A stretch of 8,645 nt of DNA from an uncultured Ruminococcus sp. GTDB taxonomy: Bacteria > Bacillota > Clostridia > Oscillospirales > Ruminococcaceae. The translations under genes were made by a program, and so were the position numbers. The notes beneath the pieces are model-generated. The model did no database searches, had not been told where the DNA came from, and worked only from the letters and a program-made list of their open reading frames with translations. Positions 1 to 6,394 of this stretch are shown here, piece after piece (the first letter of the stretch is position 1; the number at the start of each line of letters is the position of its first letter). The DNA lies in contig CAMWRC010000038.1 of assembly GCA_947176565.1 (NCBI GenBank), positions 1 to 8,645 of the forward strand, written 5' to 3'.

Positions 1-1065
1 ATTCATTATGTTCTTCGCTATCCTTAATGTTCCGTTTGAAAGTAGTATAGCTATACTTCCAATTGTCATAAATTCAGATGGTGTTGATTATACTGACCAA
101 ATCTATAAAAGGATTCGATTTTATCTTGGTAGGCTTAATATGATTTTCTTGAATAAGTTTTCTTCAAAAGAAGCACTTGTCTTGAAAATTTTTGAGCAAA
201 CCGGATTTGAAATAAACAATGAGGAATTAAAGGAAAGTTTGTATCATGCCAGTGAATCGGAATCATTGAGATTAAAGGCTCAAAATGATATTATGCTTAA
301 TTTTTCAAAAGAGTATTTTGACATAGCTGTATCCTCTGAAAGCAGAATCCTTGATGTTGGTTGTGCAAATGGTAATTATATAATGTCACATCTTGAGAGC
401 AGAGAATACAGAAGTTTATTGGGCATTGATATAGATTCAGAACAAATAGAACAAGCTAATCAAACGTATGAATCGGAAAAAAATACTTTTTTTGCTTGTG
501 ATGCGTTGTCAAACGAATTTGACTCAATCTTGTCTGATTATCTCGAAGAAAACGAAGCGTTGGGATTTGATTTGATACATATTTCAGCGATGTTGTTGCA
601 TTTAGTAAATCCTGTAAAGCTGCTTCAGACTTTAAGAAGATACTTGAAAAAAACGGACGATTATTTATTCAAGACGAAGACGATGGTGCTAATATTGTAT
701 ATCCAAATTCGCGGTTTTATGATTTAGCTTTTAGAATCTGGAAAGATTCAAAAGAAAGCGGAGATAGGCATTGTGCGCGTAAAATTCCGGATTATCTTTC
801 ACAAGCGGGTTTCAAAAGAGTGAAATTGGCAAAATGCGGAGTTTCGAATCCGGGATTGAGTAGTGAACAGCAGTCTGCACTGTGGGATATTTATTTTAAT
901 TACCATTTGTGGTTAGCAGCCGATGAAAATATATTTTATCATGTGAATGCAACAAATAAACTGCTTGAAGAATATAAAATACTGTATGAGGAATACAAAA
1001 AACAGTATGATAACGGAAAGACTTTCATCCAGCTTGGTTTTTTCTTCTATATTGCTCAGAAGTAG
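1..1065 (+). pseudogene. SAM-dependent methyltransferase-like gene, 5'-partial, with a -1 frameshift
   Basis: A class I SAM-dependent methyltransferase is encoded in two frames. Numbering from the ATG at 8, motif I is ILDVGCANG (residues 114-122), the post-I acidic strand is GIDID (139-143) and the motif II-like strand is FDLIH (187-191). After LKK (residue 215) the frame turns to nonsense and stops at 725-727. The -1 frame from position 652 continues the expected fold with NGRLFIQDEDDG and stays open to the TAG at 1063-1065, giving about 352 residues if joined. The break lies in a run of seven A (647-653); eight A would restore one frame. The frame is open to the left edge and the ATG at 8 has no visible Shine-Dalgarno site, so the true start may be outside. 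The first 100 residues and the lysine/tyrosine-rich C-terminal 80 are not recognised, and the substrate is unknown. The gene is clearly AT-richer than the minus-strand operon. It is either a decayed gene, a sequencing error in the homopolymer, or less likely a recoded one. Confidence 0.7.
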
Positions 1066-1093
1066 TTTTTGATGGCTTTTCAATGATATTGTT

Positions 1094-1333
1094 ATGGGCG
1101 ATACAACAAATGCAAACTTTGTCAATCTGAACGTTACAAAGATTACTGTTAATCCAGCTATGGAAGCAGGTGTATCTGCTATTATAGGTTCAGAAAATTC
1201 AGGTGGTACTTTCAGGACAATGACATTTGTAAACGGCGGTAACGGCACTTATACAATCACAGATTTGTGTGATGATAACAGATTGGATATATTCGATTTA
1301 TGTATGATGAAACAGTTGCTTTCAAATAAGTGA
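1094..1333 (+). pseudogene. Dockerin-type C-terminal remnant of a secreted protein
   Basis: A 79-codon open frame starts at an ATG without a Shine-Dalgarno site and has an in-frame TGA just upstream (1070-1072). It has no signal peptide. Its last 25 residues resemble one dockerin type I calcium-binding repeat: Asp57, Asp61, Asp65 and Asp68 fit ligand positions 1, 5, 9 and 12, followed by the helix DLCMMKQLL. Position 3, normally Asn or Asp, is Cys, and the usual second repeat is missing. The preceding segment (GGTFRTMTFVNGGNGTYTI) looks like the end of an extracellular beta-rich domain. Dockerins attach enzymes to cohesins on ruminococcal and clostridial cellulosomes. A lone, degenerate half-dockerin without export signal is best read as the 3' end of a larger gene whose 5' part was lost, perhaps when the methyltransferase region arrived. 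A small expressed protein cannot be excluded. Confidence 0.5.
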
Positions 1334-1374
1334 CAATCTCTTTATTAAAGATAAATATCTCAACTAAAAAATTT

Positions 1375-1404
1375 AAGGCTGTACAGAATTTTCTGTACAG
1401 CCTT
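1375..1404. terminator. Bidirectional rho-independent terminator
   Basis: A perfect inverted repeat pairs 1375-1388 with 1391-1404; in practice this is a 12-bp stem with a six-base AATTTT loop. On the + strand it runs into a long T-rich tract (about 1403-1417) after the methyltransferase/dockerin remnant. On the minus strand, 14 nt after the asnB stop, the stem is followed by AAATTTTTT, a usable though weaker U-tract. It therefore fits as the shared end of two convergent transcription units. Confidence 0.85.
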
Positions 1405-1417
1405 TTTTTATTTTTTG

Positions 1418-2998
1418 TTATACTCCGCTTTCACCATAATTTGAAAGCACACGCGCAGACGGGTCATTGACATCGCAGCCGTCCCATTCCTTGTTAGGCA
1501 TCCAGAAATCAACTACCATTTCTGAATTGCCGGAATAGTATTTCTCAAAAATTTCACGGTAGAGAAGCGATTCCTTTGTAAACGGTCGGGCGTGAACATA
1601 TTCAGCTGATTTCTCCTCAAACTCGGATTGAGTATACTGCTCCTCCGCATACATTTTCAGATAATCAACCATGGAATGACCAACTGCATCTGAAAACGCA
1701 GCTTTTTCGCGGTAGAGTATATCGACCGGAAGATAATCGCCCTCAAAAGCATGACGGAGCAGATATTTTCCCTTATTATATTTGTTGAGCTTCATTTCAG
1801 GGTCAATAGCCATAACATATTTTACAAAGTCGAGGTCGCCGAAAGGAACTCTTGCTTCAAGAGAATTTACCGATATACAGCGGTCTGCACGAAGTACATC
1901 ATACATATGAAGTTCACGTACACGCTTGACTGATTCTTTCTGGAACTCCTCCGCACTTGGTGCAAAATCAGTATACTTGTAACCGAAAAGCTCATCAGAT
2001 ATTTCACCTGTAAGAAGAACCCTTACATCAGTCTGTTCATGGATTGCCTTGCACAACAGATACATTCCCATACTTGCGCGTATAGTTGTAATATCATACG
2101 TACCTAAAATCTGAATAACTGTTTCAAGTGAATCAATAACATCATCTTTTGTTATGATAATCTCAGTATGTTCGCTGCCGATATAATCCGCAACCTGCTT
2201 GGCGTATTTAAGGTCAATAGCGTCGGTATTCATACCAATAGCGAATGTTCTTATCGGCTTATCACTTTTACGCTGTGCAACCGCACATACAAGAGAGGAA
2301 TCAAGTCCGCCTGACAGCAGGAATCCCACTTTTGCATCAGCCGCGAGACGTTTCTCAATACCAGCCACAAGCTTGTCATGAATATTTCTGCACACAGTTT
2401 CAATGTCATCATGTATTACTTTTTTTACCTCTGTTATATCGCAATAACAGGTAAATTCACCGTCTTTATAGTAATATCCCGGAGGGAATGGCATTATTTT
2501 TCTGCAAATCTTCGTGAGATTCTTCGCTTCACTTGCGAAAACCATTGAACCGTCATCAGTTTTTCCGTAATAAAGCGGACGTATGCCTATAGGGTCACGG
2601 GCAGCTATAAATCCATGACTTTCCGCATCGTAAATTATACAGGCAAACTCCGCGTCAAGCCGGCTGAACATCTCAACACCGTATTCCTTATACATCGGAA
2701 GAAGTATTTCGCAGTCGCTGTCGCTTCTGAAAGAATAGCCTTTTTTCACAAGTTCTTCGCGCTGTTTAAGGAATCCATATATCTCACCGTTGCATACTGC
2801 GTAATTTCCGTCAAGTTCAAAAGGCTGCATACCCTCTGGAGTAAGTCCCATAATCGAAAGTCTCTGGAATCCGAGAACTCCGTCATTCAAATCAATAATT
2901 CTGCAATCGTCAGGGCCGCGTGAAACAGTAGTTTCAAGTCCTTCCGAAACATATTTCATACCATCGGTTTTACCGAAGTAACCCATAATTGTACACAT
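1418..2998 (-). CDS. asnB: Asparagine synthase, glutamine-hydrolysing
   Basis: Cytoplasmic enzyme of 526 residues (E. coli AsnB is about 554) that makes asparagine from aspartate, ATP and the amide of glutamine. The protein begins Met-Cys, so removal of Met1 exposes the class II amidotransferase nucleophile Cys2. Glutaminase-domain motifs follow: RGPD (27-30), QRLSI (45-49), NGEIYG (70-75), SDCE (94-97) and RDPIGIRPLYYG (134-145). The synthetase domain has the pyrophosphate loop SGGLDSS (229-235), GEISDELFGY (331-340) and EARVPFGD (381-388). The ATG at 2996-2998 has the strong Shine-Dalgarno AGGGGAG seven or so bases upstream (about 3005-3011). It is the last gene of the minus-strand run, 38 nt after purF and just before a terminator. 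All catalytic landmarks are present, so it should be active. The B-type assignment rests on overall similarity. Confidence 0.95.
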   Translation of the reverse strand: MCTIMGYFGKTDGMKYVSEGLETTVSRGPDDCRIIDLNDGVLGFQRLSIMGLTPEGMQPFELDGNYAVCNGEIYGFLKQREELVKKGYSFRSDSDCEILLPMYKEYGVEMFSRLDAEFACIIYDAESHGFIAARDPIGIRPLYYGKTDDGSMVFASEAKNLTKICRKIMPFPPGYYYKDGEFTCYCDITEVKKVIHDDIETVCRNIHDKLVAGIEKRLAADAKVGFLLSGGLDSSLVCAVAQRKSDKPIRTFAIGMNTDAIDLKYAKQVADYIGSEHTEIIITKDDVIDSLETVIQILGTYDITTIRASMGMYLLCKAIHEQTDVRVLLTGEISDELFGYKYTDFAPSAEEFQKESVKRVRELHMYDVLRADRCISVNSLEARVPFGDLDFVKYVMAIDPEMKLNKYNKGKYLLRHAFEGDYLPVDILYREKAAFSDAVGHSMVDYLKMYAEEQYTQSEFEEKSAEYVHARPFTKESLLYREIFEKYYSGNSEMVVDFWMPNKEWDGCDVNDPSARVLSNYGESGV

Positions 2999-3036
2999 AA
3001 CAACTCTCCCCTATAAAAATTTTTCAGAGTATGCAC

Positions 3037-4455
3037 TTATGCATGAATTTTTTCATCAAATTTATCTTTCGTGCTTGCTCCTGAAACATCAACAGGATAT
3101 TTTCCGGAAAAACAGCCCATACAGAAATCATCACTGTCAACGAGATTACAGAGCTTGTCCGCCGGAAGATATGCAAGTGAATCCGCACCTATAGCCGCAG
3201 CAATTTCTGATTCTGAACTGCATCGGCTTGCTATAAGATTTTCCTCGCTGCCGATGTCAGTTCCAAAATAGCATGAATGAATAAACGGCGGCGACGATAT
3301 ACGGACATGAACTTCTTTTGCTCCTGCTTCGCGCAGAAGTCTGATAATTCTTGCGCTTGTAGTACCGCGGACTATAGAATCATCTATCATGATAACACGT
3401 TTTCCGGCAACGCTTTCACGGACGGCATTGAGTTTTATTTTCACTGCACTTTCGCGTTGATTTTGCTGAGGCTGTATAAAGCTTCTGCCTATGTATTTAT
3501 TTTTGATAAATCCTATTCCGTATGGAATACCACTTTTTTCGGCATATCCAAGAGCAGCATCAAGTCCGGAATCCGGTACGCCTATGACTATATCCGCATT
3601 AACAGGACAGCAGTCCGCAAGTATTCTGCCGGCACGCACTCTTGCAGCGTGAACCGATACCCCTTCGATTACGGAATCCGGACGCGCAAAATATATATAT
3701 TCAAAAATACAGATATTTTTTTTCTTTTTTACGTGAGTGCGTATGGATTTCACTTCTCCGCCGCTGAAAACAACGATTTCGCCAGCTTCGACATCGCGTA
3801 TAAATTCAGCTCCGACTGTTTCGAGTGCGCATGATTCAGATGCTGTGACATATGCTCCGTCAGCCGTCTTTCCGATACAAAGCGGACGGAATCCGTCAGG
3901 GTCGCGGAATGCTATAAGTTTCTGTGCCGTCATGATTATGCACGAATACGCACCTTTTATCTTCGGCATTGCACGCTCAACCGCTTCCTCTGTAGAATGG
4001 CATTTCAGACGTTCGCGTACAATTGCATACGCGATTGCTTCCGTATCGGACGTACCGTGAAATATTGCGCCTGAAAGTTCAAATTCCCGTCTCAGTTCAG
4101 CGGCGTTTATAAGATTTCCGTTATGAACGAGCGCAAGATTTCCCTTGACATGCCGTATAACCAGCGGCTGTATATTATTCGGATTTTTCCCTCCGAAAGT
4201 TGAATATCTCACATGACCTACAGCTATATTGCCTCTGCCGAGATGTTCAAGCTCCTCACGGCTGAAAACGTCCGAAACAAGACCGTCCGCACGTCTGTGA
4301 CTGAAAACGCCGTCATCATTCACAGCAATTCCGCAGCTTTCCTGACCGCGGTGCTGCAAGGCATAAAGTCCGAAATAGGTACTTGATGCCACATCAGCTG
4401 TATTTTCCTCATAAATGCCAAAAACTCCGCATTCCTCATGAATTTCATTAAACAT
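3037..4455 (-). CDS. purF: Amidophosphoribosyltransferase, Fe-S type
   Basis: First committed enzyme of de novo purine synthesis: PRPP plus glutamine gives 5-phosphoribosylamine, in the cytoplasm. The 472-residue protein starts with an eight-residue propeptide (MFNEIHEE) before Cys9, the class II amidotransferase nucleophile exposed by self-processing. Glutaminase motifs include QHRGQES (34-40), HNGNL (111-115) and GTSDTE (134-139). The PRPP site is VIMIDDSIVRGTT (354-366). Cys249, Cys395, Cys445 and Cys448 match the four [4Fe-4S] ligands of the B. subtilis-type enzyme, so this is the oxygen-sensitive Fe-S form rather than the E. coli form. Just before Cys249 lies a four-lysine stretch encoded by A-rich DNA (3716-3730). 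The ATG has GGGAG nine bases upstream (4465-4469). It sits 17 nt after the ANTAR gene and 38 nt before asnB, away from other pur genes within this window, grouping it with glutamine use. Confidence 0.96.
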   Translation of the reverse strand: MFNEIHEECGVFGIYEENTADVASSTYFGLYALQHRGQESCGIAVNDDGVFSHRRADGLVSDVFSREELEHLGRGNIAVGHVRYSTFGGKNPNNIQPLVIRHVKGNLALVHNGNLINAAELRREFELSGAIFHGTSDTEAIAYAIVRERLKCHSTEEAVERAMPKIKGAYSCIIMTAQKLIAFRDPDGFRPLCIGKTADGAYVTASESCALETVGAEFIRDVEAGEIVVFSGGEVKSIRTHVKKKKNICIFEYIYFARPDSVIEGVSVHAARVRAGRILADCCPVNADIVIGVPDSGLDAALGYAEKSGIPYGIGFIKNKYIGRSFIQPQQNQRESAVKIKLNAVRESVAGKRVIMIDDSIVRGTTSARIIRLLREAGAKEVHVRISSPPFIHSCYFGTDIGSEENLIASRCSSESEIAAAIGADSLAYLPADKLCNLVDSDDFCMGCFSGKYPVDVSGASTKDKFDEKIHA

Positions 4456-4472
4456 AGTTAAGGACTCCCAAA

Positions 4473-5054
4473 TTACATATACTGCTCGGCGATTCTGTCA
4501 ATTATCTCAGATGCAGCAATTGTTTTTTTCTTCCGGTTCTTCATGGCATACTGTTCAATATATGAATGTGCTTCATCTTCCGTCATATTCCGGTACTGCA
4601 TAAGCCTGAATTTTGCCTTGTCTATAAGCTTTATATCTTCAATTTTCCGTTCAAGCCTGACTGTTTCCTCATAAAGCGCATATGAACGCCGTATAGAAAT
4701 ATTCACTGCTTTTATTACCTGATGCAGAAGCTGCTTTGAAAACGGCTTTGCAACAAGTATAATATCGCCTCTGTCAGCTCTTGGGCTGACTTTTTCATAA
4801 TTATCGCTTTTTATAAGTACGAGACAGCTTGCGGCGGTTATTTCAGATGCATATTCCGCAAGTTCGATTCCGGCTTCGTCAGAAAGCGGACTATTTATAA
4901 GTACGAGCTCAAATCCGCGGCTTTTACTGAGTATCTCACGGGCACGGCGTGCTGTTTCAGCTATTGTAACCTGACAGTGGAATGATTCTTTTATAAAAGC
5001 CGAAAGCGACTCCGCCGCCGAACTGCTGCTTGAAATTACAATAACATTTTCCAA
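4473..5054 (-). CDS. ANTAR-domain regulator with a degenerate receiver domain (NitR-like)
   Basis: A 193-residue response-regulator-like protein. Residues 1-120 form a receiver-like domain, about 125-140 a helical linker likely to be coiled coil, and about 135-190 an ANTAR RNA-binding domain, recognisable by KAKFRLMQYRNMTEDEA (146-162) and the following YAMKNRKKK...ASEII segment. ANTAR proteins bind paired small hairpins in nascent mRNA and prevent termination; related regulators sit beside glnA in solvent-forming clostridia (recalled as NitR). Here the receiver lacks the phosphorylation pocket: the usual acidic pair after strand 1 is a serine run (VISSSSS), and the acceptor Asp of strand 3 is Asn54 (LVLINSPL), though Lys103-Pro104 is kept. 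Phosphorylation control is therefore unlikely and a ligand or partner protein may act instead. The start is a TTG with GGAGG six bases upstream. It lies 12 nt after the GS-like gene. No histidine kinase is present in the window. Confidence 0.88.
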   Translation of the reverse strand: MENVIVISSSSSAAESLSAFIKESFHCQVTIAETARRAREILSKSRGFELVLINSPLSDEAGIELAEYASEITAASCLVLIKSDNYEKVSPRADRGDIILVAKPFSKQLLHQVIKAVNISIRRSYALYEETVRLERKIEDIKLIDKAKFRLMQYRNMTEDEAHSYIEQYAMKNRKKKTIAASEIIDRIAEQYM

Positions 5055-5060
5055 AGAAAA

Positions 5061-5065
5061 CCTCC
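5061..5065 (-). promoter_or_regulatory. Ribosome binding site fixing the TTG start of the ANTAR gene
   Basis: GGAGG on the minus strand lies one base after the stop codon of the GS-like gene (5067-5069) and six bases before TTG at 5052-5054. An ATG at 5045-5047 is closer to a normal start codon but is out of frame and reads only three codons before TAA. The strong site therefore supports TTG and suggests translational coupling to the upstream gene. Confidence 0.75.
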
Positions 5066-5066
5066 G

Positions 5067-6362
5067 TTACAGACTGTAGAAATATTTTTTATCCTCATAC
5101 AGCTCCTTGTCATATTCAGAAGAATATTCCCTCCACTCTGACTTTGAGCTTTCCACAACCGTATCAATAACACACTGCGGAACATATCTTTTCAGAAATT
5201 CTGAATTTTCTGCTGTCTGCGCAGCTTCGAGAAGATTTTCAGGAAGCGTTTCATAACATCTGCAATCAGGGTCAAATTTTTCAGCCATTTCGAACTTATT
5301 TCCGATTCCATCCATTGCAGCATATATCAGAAGTCCGAACACAAAATACGGATTGCATACGCAGTCAGGAGCGCGGAGTACAACAGGTGCTTCATCAATA
5401 TTATTGATATTCAGTTTGACAAGCTGTTCCTGCTCCTCATCAGACCATGTAATATATCTTGGACGTGAAAATTCACCAAAACGGTTGTACGAGTTTACGG
5501 TAGAATTGGTAAACACAGTATATTCACGGATAAATTTCATTATTCCGGCAGCAGCCATTTTAACTGCTTCTGAATTATCAGAATCAATATCGTTATTGAA
5601 AAAATCGCTGTCGCGGAAAACGTTCACACCGATATGCATACCGTTTCCGCAGTCATTGCGAACCGGCTTCGGCATAAAGCTTGCGTGTATACCATGCTGT
5701 TCAGCTACTGACTTTACAGCAGATTTGAAACTCAGAAACGTATCGGCGGCTTTCAGAGCAGATGAAGCGTTGAAATCTATCTCATGCTGTCCGTGACCGG
5801 CTTCATGACGGGAAGATACAGGGTGTATGCCCATCTGCTCCAGCGTGAAGCATACATCACGGCGGAAATTCTCTCCCTTATCATCGGGAGCTGTATCGCA
5901 GTATCCTGCATAATCATGCGGAATTTTCGTCGGCATACCGCTTTCGTCATTCCGGAAAAGCATAAATTCGCTTGATGTTCCGAACCGGAAACACCACCCC
6001 TTTCCGAGTGATGTTTTCATAGCCTGCTTGAGAAAATATCTTCCGTCACCCTCAAACGGAGTACCGTCACCGTATCTGATATAGCAGAACATTCGTATAA
6101 CCCGTCCGTGCTGCGGTCTCCACGGGAGAACCCGCATAGTCTGTGAATCAGGATATAAATATAAATCCCGTCCTCCTGCAATTCCGAATCCGAATATTTT
6201 CTTTGCTGTAATTCTGACGCCATGTTCAAATGCTGCTGCCATTTCAGACGAAATAACCGATATATTTTTAAGTGAACCCTTTAAATCACAGAATGTAAGC
6301 TTTACGAATTTCACATCATTTTCGTCAATATACTGCAAGACCTCATTTTCTGTATAAATCAT
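5067..6362 (-). CDS. Glutamine synthetase family protein, GS-I fold, probably catalytically degenerate
   Basis: This 431-residue protein follows the glutamine synthetase type I architecture: an N-terminal beta-grasp (VKFVKLTFCDLKGSLKN, 17-33) and a catalytic domain with APDDKGENFRRDV (158-170), RHEAGHGQHEIDF (185-197), HASFMPKP (226-233), CGNGMH (238-243), TVNSYNRF (288-295) and NPYFVFGLLI (337-346). By eye alignment to the Salmonella/E. coli enzyme, ligands E131, E212, E220 and H269 are kept (E132, E187, E194, H243), as are R321 (R294) and R359 (R330). Key positions are changed: D50 to Thr52, S53 to Lys55, E129 to Ser130, flap E327 to Ser299, R339 to Gln311, R344 to Lys316 and E357 to Val328. 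The Tyr397 adenylylation loop is absent. Normal glutamine synthesis is therefore doubtful; a sensor or regulatory role, or a different ligase reaction, is possible. The ATG at 6360-6362 is chosen for its AAGGAG site. It is placed between gltD (32 nt) and the ANTAR gene (12 nt). Confidence 0.85.
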   Translation of the reverse strand: MIYTENEVLQYIDENDVKFVKLTFCDLKGSLKNISVISSEMAAAFEHGVRITAKKIFGFGIAGGRDLYLYPDSQTMRVLPWRPQHGRVIRMFCYIRYGDGTPFEGDGRYFLKQAMKTSLGKGWCFRFGTSSEFMLFRNDESGMPTKIPHDYAGYCDTAPDDKGENFRRDVCFTLEQMGIHPVSSRHEAGHGQHEIDFNASSALKAADTFLSFKSAVKSVAEQHGIHASFMPKPVRNDCGNGMHIGVNVFRDSDFFNNDIDSDNSEAVKMAAAGIMKFIREYTVFTNSTVNSYNRFGEFSRPRYITWSDEEQEQLVKLNINNIDEAPVVLRAPDCVCNPYFVFGLLIYAAMDGIGNKFEMAEKFDPDCRCYETLPENLLEAAQTAENSEFLKRYVPQCVIDTVVESSKSEWREYSSEYDKELYEDKKYFYSL

Positions 6363-6369
6363 AACCGCA

Positions 6370-6375
6370 CTCCTT
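6370..6375 (-). promoter_or_regulatory. Ribosome binding site deciding the start of the GS-like gene
   Basis: AAGGAG on the minus strand sits about seven bases before ATG 6360-6362. A GTG at 6396-6398, overlapping the gltD stop as GTGA, would add twelve residues (MILFSDSERSAV) unlike any GS N-terminus, and it lacks a comparable site, so the ATG is preferred. Confidence 0.75.
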
Positions 6376-6394
6376 TCAGAATCCGAAAAAAGAA

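Noticed and set aside
646..654. Programmed -1 ribosomal frameshifting at the A run
   Set aside because: The zero-frame codons are AAA AAA preceded by G, so the run does not fit the X XXY YYZ heptamer cleanly. No Shine-Dalgarno-like stimulator or hairpin is obvious, and the methyltransferase family does not need one. A homopolymer indel is simpler.
913..1248. Minus-strand open frame of 111 codons
   Set aside because: It spans the end of the methyltransferase and the dockerin remnant in antisense, shows no domain, and ends in a hydrophobic, low-information tail.
3277..3834. Long + strand open frame (185 codons) opposite purF
   Set aside because: It is fully antisense to a well-conserved gene, has no recognisable domain and no ribosome binding site; it is a by-product of the coding frame. 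The same holds for the + strand frames inside asnB, GS-like, gltD and gltB.
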